A stretch of DNA of 33,580 bases. Source: Lawsonibacter sp. GTDB taxonomy: Bacteria > Bacillota > Clostridia > Oscillospirales > Oscillospiraceae. Numbering within the stretch: the stretch's first letter is position 1; each line of letters begins with the position of its first letter. The DNA lies in NCBI GenBank assembly GCA_022801435.1, contig JAAWSG010000022.1, positions 1-33,580 of the forward strand, given 5' to 3'. Below, piece after piece: positions 1 through 7,200 of the stretch. The notes under the pieces were generated by a model. The model saw only the letters and a program-made list of their open reading frames with translations. It had not been told where the DNA came from and made no database searches. Position numbers and translations under genes: made by a program.

Positions 1-629
1 ATGATCCGGCCCATCCGGCCCTCGGCCAGCCGCTTGGAGGGGTGCTGGCCCGTGAGCATCACGTTCATCAGCACCCCCAGGGAGTAGATGTCCGTCCGGG
101 CGTCCGATTGGCTCAGGCCGTACTGCTCCGGGGCGGCGAAGCCGGTAGTGCCCAGCACCTGGGTGTCCGCCTCCGCCTTGGGCTTGTGGAGGCGGGCGGC
201 GTCGAAGTCGATGAGCACCGCGTCATGGCCCCGCAGGATCACATTTTCCGGCTTGATGTCCCGGTGGACGGCGGCCATGGAGTGGAGCACCCACAGTCCC
301 TGACACAGCTGCTTGACAATCTGCTTTGTCTCCTGCGGGGTGAAAAGGGCCCCCTCCAGCAGAAAGTCCAGGGTATCCCCCTCAATAAACTCCTCAATCA
401 CCAGATTTTCCCCGTTTTGCTCCGCCGCCTCGTAGATCGCCGGCAGGTAGCGGCAGGAGATATCCAGCAGCCGGCGGTAGACCTCCCCGTTTCCCGAAAA
501 GCGGCGGAGGATGAACCGCCGGCCGGAGGCCAGATGCCGGATCAGCCGCACGCTGCCCCGGGGGCTCTCCTTCAAGAGGCGGAGCTCCTCAAATTCGGCC
601 CGCAGTTGTTCATTCAGCCACGTGTAAAT
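1..629 (-). CDS. Ser/Thr protein kinase-like protein (3' end outside window)
   Basis: Reading the minus strand gives a eukaryotic-type kinase fold that runs off the left edge. In order there is a short N-terminal helix, a glycine-loop-like stretch (ESPRGSVRLIRH), the catalytic loop VHRDIKPENVIL, a metal-binding motif written LIDFDAARL (DFD where DFG is usual), and the activation-segment end AAPEQYG followed by TDIYSLGV. Such kinases phosphorylate Ser/Thr on cytosolic or membrane partners; the target here is unknown. The start is a problem: upstream of the kinase motifs the frame has no ATG, GTG or TTG before an in-frame TGA at about 650, except TTG within the glycine-loop region. An ATT at 629-627 lies 6 bases after a G6 run that could act as a ribosome site, so I placed the start there. 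A TTG near residue 20 behind GAGGAG, or a sequencing frameshift in the G run, are alternatives. It is divergent from the HTH gene. Confidence 0.75.
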   Translation of the reverse strand, partial: MYTWLNEQLRAEFEELRLLKESPRGSVRLIRHLASGRRFILRRFSGNGEVYRRLLDISCRYLPAIYEAAEQNGENLVIEEFIEGDTLDFLLEGALFTPQETKQIVKQLCQGLWVLHSMAAVHRDIKPENVILRGHDAVLIDFDAARLHKPKAEADTQVLGTTGFAAPEQYGLSQSDARTDIYSLGVLMNVMLTGQHPSKRLAEGRMGRI

Positions 630-672
630 GGCAATCCCCCCACAAAAATATCAGATACTATGCAGCCGGCAT

Positions 673-702
673 ATTGTATCCGGCGGCAAAGTTCGGTACA
701 AT
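673..702. promoter_or_regulatory. Nearly symmetric divergent promoter
   Basis: On the plus strand TTGTAT (674-679), 17 bases, TACAAT (697-702). Read on the minus strand, the same bases give TTGTAC (701-696), 17 bases, TACAAT (678-673). Each -35 therefore overlaps the other strand's -10. Predicted starts would leave leaders of roughly 40-45 bases for both the kinase and the HTH gene. Seen in sequence; activity is inferred. Confidence 0.6.
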
Positions 703-711
703 AACGGTTAT

Positions 712-740
712 ATTATACCGGCTTTTGTTTTGGAAGTAAA
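712..740 (-). promoter_or_regulatory. Second possible minus-strand promoter for the kinase
   Basis: TTTACT (740-735), 17-base spacer, TATAAT (717-712) on the minus strand. The -10 is perfect and the -35 matches four of six positions. It would start transcription just upstream of the symmetric promoter and overlaps the leader and ribosome site region of the plus-strand HTH gene. Confidence 0.4.
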
Positions 741-754
741 GGGGATGAACGAAT

Positions 755-1180
755 ATGCGGCACAAATCCACCAACGATCTGAACCAGGAGCTGATGGCTC
801 AGCCCAACTTGGACAAGTATATCACAGAGAATGAGACGCACTTTACGGATGTGGACATATCCGCGTTCCTTCTGGAGCTCTATGAGCGGTGCCGCCTGTC
901 CAAGGCGGAGCTGGCCCGCCAGGCTGGGATGAGCGAGGTCTACCTCCACCAGATCTTTTCCGGACGGCGCAAGCCCTCCCGGGACCGCCTGCCGTGCCTT
1001 TGCGCCGGTCTGGAGGCCGGGCTGGAGGACATCCAGCGGCTGCTCAAGCAGGCGGGCTATGCCCCCCTTTACCCCAAGCTGAAGCGGGACGCCATCATCA
1101 TCCACGGCATCCTTTCTCACACGCCGCTGAACGAGATGAACGACAAGCTGTTTTCCGAGAACGAAAGGACGCTTTTTTGA
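755..1180 (+). CDS. Helix-turn-helix (XRE/Cro-like) DNA-binding protein
   Basis: A 141-residue protein with a Cro/C1-like HTH at about residues 47-75: the stretch LSKAELARQAGMSEVYLHQI has the classic spacing of the two recognition helices, followed by FSGRRKPSRD, a usual wing-like continuation. A helical tail (about 80-110) ends in a non-recognised C terminus. There is no enzymatic or ligand-binding domain. The start is ATG 755 with AAAGGGG about ten bases upstream; an ATG at 746 is in another frame. It is transcribed away from the kinase gene from a shared promoter region. The pairing suggests a regulator working with, or modified by, the kinase, but that link is inferred from position only. 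Confidence 0.75.
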   Translation: MRHKSTNDLNQELMAQPNLDKYITENETHFTDVDISAFLLELYERCRLSKAELARQAGMSEVYLHQIFSGRRKPSRDRLPCLCAGLEAGLEDIQRLLKQAGYAPLYPKLKRDAIIIHGILSHTPLNEMNDKLFSENERTLF

Positions 1181-1281
1181 GGGGAGACACCGCCCCGCCG
1201 CCTGCCCGCCGGTTTTTGGTTTTCTCCCATCCTTTAATAAAACGCAAAAATTTTTGTGCTATATGACAACGCTCCGTGTAG

Positions 1282-1298
1282 GGACAAGCGCTCTGTCC
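1282..1298. repeat. Short inverted repeat upstream of the 1305 promoter
   Basis: GGACA (1282-1286), 7 bases, TGTCC (1294-1298), seven bases upstream of the TTGACC -35. It may be an operator or chance. No regulator can be named. Confidence 0.25.
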
Positions 1299-1304
1299 TA
1301 AAAC

Positions 1305-1333
1305 TTGACCGTACATATTGACCATGCTATAAT
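1305..1333 (+). promoter_or_regulatory. Strong sigma-A type promoter
   Basis: TTGACC (1305-1310), 17-base spacer, TATAAT (1328-1333). It lies 38 bases ahead of the ATG at 1371. This also rules out the upstream TTG at 1305 as a translation start, because it is the -35 box itself. Confidence 0.75.
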
Positions 1334-1370
1334 CAGTGCGACAAATTTCCATTTGTGGAGGCATGGAACC

Positions 1371-2189
1371 ATGGCGGAAGAGCATCAGGGGGAATGGGGA
1401 GCGCTGTCACCAATCATCCAGGAGCATATCAATTTCACGATGGAGCGGTATCGTGAAACAGGGAGTGTATTCAAGAGCATTGTCGCAAAGATTGGGTTTT
1501 TTCCGTATATGGAATGCCTCGGGAAAGTGCTGATGGATCAGGATTGGAATCGGCTGAATAACCTGATTTATCAGGAAAATTGTTTCAGAAGTTTGTGCTC
1601 TCTGATGTGTGGAGATACTCATTATTGGGCGTTTCTTGATATGCTGGATGCGCTTGCGGTGGGAAATATGAAAACACTGGACCTGCTTGTCCCCCGCAAA
1701 ACGGAACGGGTAACACATATTTATTCTACTTACCGGCCCGCCACCGATATGCTGATTGGACTTTGGCGCAGGGACAACAGCGTTTTGGATTATGCCGTTC
1801 CAAGGGCAAAAAAATTTGTATCGGGAAAAAGTCCGCAGTGGGACCGGGCGACGGTTGCTTACCTGCTGGCGTTGTATGATAAGAACCCGGAAGAAGCGGG
1901 GGTACAATTAGAGCTTGTGTGCAAGGGAGCGATGCGGTCAGATTTTGACCCTGAAACCGATAAAGTGCTGTTTGTCCCGGCGCATGGATTATATCAGCTT
2001 GCCGCCTGCTTGTGGGACGAAGCGCTGTTTCGACAGCTGCCCATGCCAAATCACAAAATTTTTTCCAAGGAATACGCCATTTGGAGGAATACGCAAAAGG
2101 TACAGCCTGAGTTATTTGTCAAATATCCGGAGCCAAGGTTCGATCAGGTTTTGATAAATCCTGAGCTTGAAACGGCAGAGCAGAATTAA
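1371..2189 (+). CDS. Orphan protein of unknown function, lower GC
   Basis: A 272-residue protein I do not recognise with certainty. It is predicted mostly helical, soluble and without a signal peptide, and rich in Trp, Tyr, Phe and Cys (for example GDTHYWAFLDMLDAL and PAHGLYQLAACLWDEAL). The layout of short helices with an AxGLYxLAxxxW block is loosely like Imm49-type immunity proteins, which is only a weak resemblance. The start is ATG 1371, with GGAGG at about 1357-1361 and the promoter just upstream. By eye, base composition is clearly more AT-rich than the flanking genes and codons such as ATA and TTA are more frequent, which suggests acquisition by transfer. It is a single-gene unit closed by a strong terminator, and no toxin gene lies beside it. 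Confidence 0.7.
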   Translation: MAEEHQGEWGALSPIIQEHINFTMERYRETGSVFKSIVAKIGFFPYMECLGKVLMDQDWNRLNNLIYQENCFRSLCSLMCGDTHYWAFLDMLDALAVGNMKTLDLLVPRKTERVTHIYSTYRPATDMLIGLWRRDNSVLDYAVPRAKKFVSGKSPQWDRATVAYLLALYDKNPEEAGVQLELVCKGAMRSDFDPETDKVLFVPAHGLYQLAACLWDEALFRQLPMPNHKIFSKEYAIWRNTQKVQPELFVKYPEPRFDQVLINPELETAEQN

Positions 2190-2193
2190 AATT

Positions 2194-2236
2194 GACCAGA
2201 CAGTTCTCCATAACGGAAAACTGTCTGGTCTGTTTT
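2194..2236. terminator. Bidirectional intrinsic terminator
   Basis: A perfect 12-base stem (GACCAGACAGTT at 2194-2205 and its complement at 2219-2230) has a 13-base loop and is followed by TGTTTTGT. On the minus strand the stem is followed by AATTTTAAT, so it can also stop transcription of the convergent DUF4303 gene. Confidence 0.85.
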
Positions 2237-2313
2237 GTCAATCAAATTCCCACATCACAGCCCGGTTGATGTAACCGCCTGGGGCCTGCACATCATGCTC
2301 GATATCCATTCGC

Positions 2314-2928
2314 TTATTCGTTGAAGGCTTCCATCCAGGCTCGGAACCGCTCATACTGCTCCGGGGTGTTGAGCCGCCGGGCGGATTCATCCTCGATTTC
2401 CGGCGTCCGGTCATCGTCTGACATGGAGAGGAAGCAGACGGCCTCCGGTCCAAAGACGCCCTCTGCCCGCAGCGTCTCGAAGGCCAGCGCCGCCGTCTCC
2501 AGAAGCTGCTCCTGAAACTGCTCGCAGGCCTCATCGCAGGTATCGCCGTCCGCGTCAGAGAGCGTCTCCTCCTGGTCGCAGAGCTGTTTGCTGACCTGAT
2601 TCAGCTCACTGTCTGGCCCATCGGAGTAGCTCCATTCGTCGGGGACATAGCGGTTCAGACTGAACGAGCCGTCCGCCACCTGGTTCACCAATTCCTCAGA
2701 CCAATATTGCCGCAGCTCCGCCAGACGCTCCGGCGTCCGGTCCGCCTGATCCCGCTTGGCCAGCGCCTCCTCAGTGTTTATGGCCAGAAAGAGGGTAATG
2801 CAGTCGCTGTCGGTGACAAGCGCCGCGCTGTAAATGTGTTCCGCTCCAATTTCTTGGCGAATGTTCTCCATCGCGTGCCGCACGGCCTCCTCAATGGCGG
2901 GCCGCAGGTTTAAGAAAAACTGTTCCAT
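2314..2928 (-). CDS. DUF4303 family protein
   Basis: A 204-residue acidic, soluble protein. The N-terminal half reads IYSAALVTDSDCITLFLAINTEEAL, followed by an Arg/Trp helix and then YVPDEWSYSDGPDS near residue 93. The arrangement of a beta strand with TDSD, an NTEE helix and a xxEWxY segment matches my recollection of DUF4303 (Pfam PF14136). The biochemical role is unknown; members occur in Firmicutes and are sometimes found with immunity-type proteins. The start is ATG 2928 with AAGGAG nine bases upstream. It lies 50 bases downstream of the TPR-like gene on the same strand, so the two are probably one operon ended by the terminator at 2194-2236. Confidence 0.7.
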   Translation of the reverse strand: MEQFFLNLRPAIEEAVRHAMENIRQEIGAEHIYSAALVTDSDCITLFLAINTEEALAKRDQADRTPERLAELRQYWSEELVNQVADGSFSLNRYVPDEWSYSDGPDSELNQVSKQLCDQEETLSDADGDTCDEACEQFQEQLLETAALAFETLRAEGVFGPEAVCFLSMSDDDRTPEIEDESARRLNTPEQYERFRAWMEAFNE

Positions 2929-2978
2929 CTTGAAACGCTCCTTTTTTTCTGTTCTTCCGCCCCATGGAGGGCAAGCTG

Positions 2979-3872
2979 TCAGGCCAGAATATCCAGCTGT
3001 TTATAATCCGCAATCCGTTTCTCCACCCCCTCCCAGGTGACTCCGGAGCGGACAAACTCATAGTCGCTCCAGATACGCTGAAGCTCCGCCTTGATCTGGG
3101 GGACGTCCTCCAGCCTGTCCGCGCCGGAGCGGACGTAGTAGTCGGGCAGCAGGGCGCAGGCCACGATGCTGCTCTCGGCCTGGGGCTGCTCCTCCATGCC
3201 CTGGCTCAGAGCGGCCAGCAGACGCAGGTGGTTATCGGTATAGCCGTTCAGTTCCTGTTCCACCCCAAACAGGCCGTTCAGGTCGAACAGCTGGAAGGGG
3301 GCCTTGCCGGGGACTTCAATCTCTCCTGTATAGTAAATCTTTTTGCCATTCAGCTCATAGAGGGCGTCGCACATATCCATCAGGCGCTGGTAGGCCTCCT
3401 GAGAGGGCATGGTCTGGAGGGAGCGAAGCATCAGGTCCACCGCCCAGTCCAGCTGGCCCAGCACTTCACAGCCCGGCAGCCTGCCCAGCCGTTCCCCCAG
3501 CCGCACCAGCCGGGCTATGGACAGCAGGCCCCACACCCGGACCTGGGGGTCGTTCAGCTCCTCCGCCTTGGCCTCAATTTCGGCGGGAATGGCGTTATAG
3601 AACAGTCCGTCCTCCTCCTCCAGCCGTCCAATGCGGTCGGAGCAGTCGTCCATCAACTTCTCCCCCACCCGATCATAGATATTGTCGTCAGCGCTGTAGA
3701 TGGTGTCCGCCCGGTGGAGCCACAGCTGGGCCTTGTTCAGGCTGCCCGCGTCCATAGCGGCCACGCCCAGCTCGTAATAGGTCCTGGACACTCCAGCCCA
3801 GTCCTTTTTTCTCTGAAACTCAGCCAGCCGCTCCTCCGGGGCGTTCCCTTCCTTTTTTCCAAATCCAAACAT
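2979..3872 (-). CDS. TPR-like helical repeat protein, function unknown
   Basis: A 297-residue protein beginning MFGFGKKEG. From about residue 17 it shows alternating helices of TPR type, such as DWAGVSRTYYELGVAAMDAGSLNKAQLWLHRA with the Tyr/Gly/Ala spacing of a tetratricopeptide unit. Later segments (LLSIARLVRLGERL; QEAYQRLMDMCDALYELNG) are also helical. No catalytic motif, signal peptide or membrane helix is visible. The start is ATG 3872, with AGGAG eight bases upstream. It is the first gene of a likely two-gene unit with the DUF4303 gene. TPR proteins generally act as protein-binding scaffolds; the partner is not evident. Confidence 0.7.
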   Translation of the reverse strand: MFGFGKKEGNAPEERLAEFQRKKDWAGVSRTYYELGVAAMDAGSLNKAQLWLHRADTIYSADDNIYDRVGEKLMDDCSDRIGRLEEEDGLFYNAIPAEIEAKAEELNDPQVRVWGLLSIARLVRLGERLGRLPGCEVLGQLDWAVDLMLRSLQTMPSQEAYQRLMDMCDALYELNGKKIYYTGEIEVPGKAPFQLFDLNGLFGVEQELNGYTDNHLRLLAALSQGMEEQPQAESSIVACALLPDYYVRSGADRLEDVPQIKAELQRIWSDYEFVRSGVTWEGVEKRIADYKQLDILA

Positions 3873-4227
3873 AAAATCATCTCCTGTTACTTTTTGCTTG
3901 ACAAACAGATCAAGCTGTGATGCCGCCAGTATACCAACCTATTTTTAAGGAAAGGTTACAATCCGGTGACAGTTCAGAAAATTTATCCACAGGGCAAATA
4001 GCAGATGCCATGCAGGAAAACCGCAAGAATCATGAAACATGATGAGCGCTCCCATCTGGAACAGGTCAAGCAGCATATTCAGCGGCGGCAGGAAATTTTC
4101 GCAAGAGAACGTCTTGACTGTTTTTTGTATCGCCATATCTCTTCCCAATAAGCAAAAGGTATGGTATGATAGGGGAAAGCGCATTCCTGAAGCGGATGTG
4201 CAATTCAATACGGCGGGGGTGGTGCGC
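3873..4227. other. Divergent intergenic region
   Basis: About 350 bases between the TPR-like gene (minus) and the helicase fusion (plus). It holds the ribosome site of the minus gene, a single exact DnaA-box 9-mer TTATCCACA at 3983-3991, and the plus-strand promoter at 4142-4170. An open frame continues upstream of 4228 to 4039 in the helicase frame, but it has no recognisable domain and spans the promoter, so I treat it as non-coding. I could not settle on a clear minus-strand promoter. Confidence 0.5.
4142..4170 (+). promoter_or_regulatory. Promoter for the exonuclease-RecQ-UvrD gene
   Basis: TTCCCA (4142-4147), 17 bases, TATGAT (4165-4170). Predicted transcription from about 4177 leaves a 50-base leader before ATG 4228, which supports that start over the ATG at 4039. 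Confidence 0.5.
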
Positions 4228-7200
4228 ATGGCGGAAGCCATCGTGTTCATCGACAGTGAAATTGGAGTTTCTGACAAAAAAATTGCGGATTTAGGTGCGG
4301 TGAAAGAGAACAACATTCAATTTCACTCCCCCTCCATACGGGATTTTTCTGTCTTTATCGCGGACGCTGCTTTTTTATGCGGCCATAATATCATACACCA
4401 CGATCTGTACTATCTTCGTCCCTTGTTGGCTCAGCCCCTTTCTGCAAAACCGATTGATACCCTCTATCTCTCTCCGCTGTTGTTTCCGGAACGGCCTTAT
4501 CACGCACTGCTGAAGGATGACAAACTCCAGACTAATGAGCTGAACAATCCCCTGAATGACGCAGAAAAGGCCCGCAGGCTGTTTTATGATGAAGTAAACG
4601 CCTTTTCCGAGCTGTCCGCCCGGAGGAAGGATATCTATTACGGCTTGCTGAACTCATTGGAGGAGTTTCAGGGATTTTTCTCCTTTATGGAGTACCGCCC
4701 GCTCTTTCCCGACCCAGAGCCGGCGATCAGGCAGGAGTTTTCAGGGCGGATCTGTGAGAACGCAGATCTCCGCGGCCTGATTTCCAGCCATCCCGCCGAG
4801 CTGGCCTATGCTCTGGCGCTGACCGGCTGCGGTGACTGCCACTCCGTCACACCGCCGTGGGTTACGAAAAATTACCCCATCATCGAGCTGGTGATGAGGG
4901 CCCTCCGGGGCAAACCCTGTCAAAGCGGATGCCCCTACTGTCAGGAGGCCTTCAGTGTCCACCGGAAGCTGAAGGAGTTCTTCGGTTTTGACCAGTTCCG
5001 GTCCTACGGCGGCGAGCCGCTCCAGGAGAGGGCGGTACAGGCGGCGGTGGACGGGAAATCCCTGCTGGCAGTCTTCCCCACCGGAGGAGGAAAATCCATC
5101 ACCTTCCAGCTCCCCGCCCTGATGGCGGGACAAAGCGAACACGCTCTGACCGTTGTGATCTCACCCCTCCAGTCCCTGATGAAGGACCAGGTGGACAACC
5201 TGAGCGAGTACGGGCTGGTGGACGCCGTCACCGTCAACGGCCTGCTCAGTCCCGTGGAGCGGGCCGAGGCGCTGGAGCGGGTCTCCAATGGGCTGGCGAA
5301 TCTCTTTTATATCTCGCCGGAGCAGCTTCGTTCCCGAACCATCGAAAAGCTGCTGATCTCCCGGAGTGTGGCGCGCTTTGTCATTGACGAGGCCCACTGT
5401 TTCTCCGCCTGGGGGCAGGATTTCCGGGTGGACTATCTCTACATCGGCGATTTTATCCGGGACCTGCAGCAGAAAAAGGGGCTGACTTCCCCCATCCCCG
5501 TCTCCTGCTTTACCGCTACCGCCAAGCAGAAGGTCATCAGCGATATCCGGGACTACTTCCAAAGCAAGCTGGGGCTGGAGCTGGAACTGTTCACCTCCGC
5601 CGCCGCCCGGGAAAATCTGCGTTACGCGGTGCTCCATCAGGAGACAGAGGGGGACAAATACAATGTCCTCCGCTCCCTCATCGAGCAGAAGGACTGCCCC
5701 ACCATTGTCTATGTCTCCCGGACCAGGCGAACCCGGCAGCTTGCAGAGAAGCTGACCAGCGACGGCTTCCCTGCAAGACCCTACAACGGCAAGATGGACC
5801 CCTCGGAAAAGATCGCCAACCAGGACGCCTTCATCCGGGGCGAGGTGAAGATTATCGTGGCTACCTCCGCTTTTGGGATGGGTGTAGATAAGAAGGACGT
5901 GCGGCTGGTGGTTCATTACGACATCTCCGACTCGCTGGAAAACTACATCCAGGAATCCGGCCGCGCCGGGCGGGACCCGTCCATTATGGCGGAGTGCTAT
6001 GTTCTGTTCCACGACAACGATCTGGACAAGCACTTTATCCTCCTCAACCAGACCAAGCTGAGCATCAGTGAAATCCAGCAGGTGTGGAAGGCCATAAAGG
6101 ACCTGACCCGATACCGGGCCACCGTCTGCTGCTCCCCCCTGGAAATCGCCCGGCAGGCGGGGTGGGACGACTCGGGCAGCGACATGGAGACGCGGGTCAA
6201 AACAGCGGTTGCCGCCTTGGAAAACGCGGGATATGTGAAGCGGGGGCGGAATATGCCCCGTGTCTATGCCAACAGCATTTTGGTCAAAAACATGGAGGAG
6301 GCCAGCCGCCGGATCGATCAGTCCAGATTATTCTCAGACAGTCAGAAGCTCCAGGCCAAGCGGATTGTCAAGTCGCTGATCTCAAGCCGCAGCATCGCCA
6401 ATGCGGGAAACGACCTTGCGGAATCGCGGGTGGACTATTTGGCAGATATCCTGGGCTTGGAAAAACGGGAGATCATCGACTGTGTCAACGCGATGCGGCA
6501 GGAGGGGCTGCTGTCTGACGCTATGGATATGTCCGCCTATATCTATCAGCAGGACTCACAAAACCGCTCCCTTCAGACGCTGAACCGCTTTGCCAAGCTG
6601 GAGCGGTTTCTGCTGGAACAGATGGGCAATGAGAAGCACGGCTTTGCTTTGAAGGAACTGAATGAGGCGGCGCTGAACAGCGGCATTCCCCGCAGCTCCG
6701 TGCGAAATATCCGCACCGTCCTGTACTATTGGACCATCAAAGGCTACATCGCCAAGCAGGAGAGCGGTGCCAGCCAGTATGTGGAGATCACGCCGCTGTT
6801 GGAACGGGAGCGTCTTTTGGACAAGTTCAGCAAGCGCCTCAAGCTGTGCCGCTTTATCCTGGAGCGGCTGTATGCCCAGGCCCCCGCCCAGGCGGAGGAC
6901 GGCACAAAGCCGAACCAGGTTTTGGTTCAGTTCTCGCTGTACGGACTGTACCGGGCGTACTGTGACCAGCCCCAGCTTCCGCTTCCGGACTCCGAAACCT
7001 CCCTCGCCGACATGGAGGACGCCCTGCTGTACCTGTCCAAGACCGGCTCCATGCGGCTGGAGGGCGGTTTTCTGGTCCTCTATAACGGCATAGAGGTCAA
7101 ACGCCTCATTCTCGACAACAAAATCCGATATAAACAGGAGGACTACAAGGCCCTGAACGAATACTATAAGCAGAAAATCCAGCAAATCCACATTGTGGGC

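Noticed and set aside
3983..3991. Exact DnaA box TTATCCACA as sign of a replication origin
   Set aside because: Only one box, with no box cluster, no AT-rich unwinding region and no dnaA or dnaN nearby.
4039..4227. N-terminal 63-residue extension of the helicase fusion
   Set aside because: It crosses a promoter, has no domain or ribosome site, and the exonuclease domain begins cleanly at 4228.
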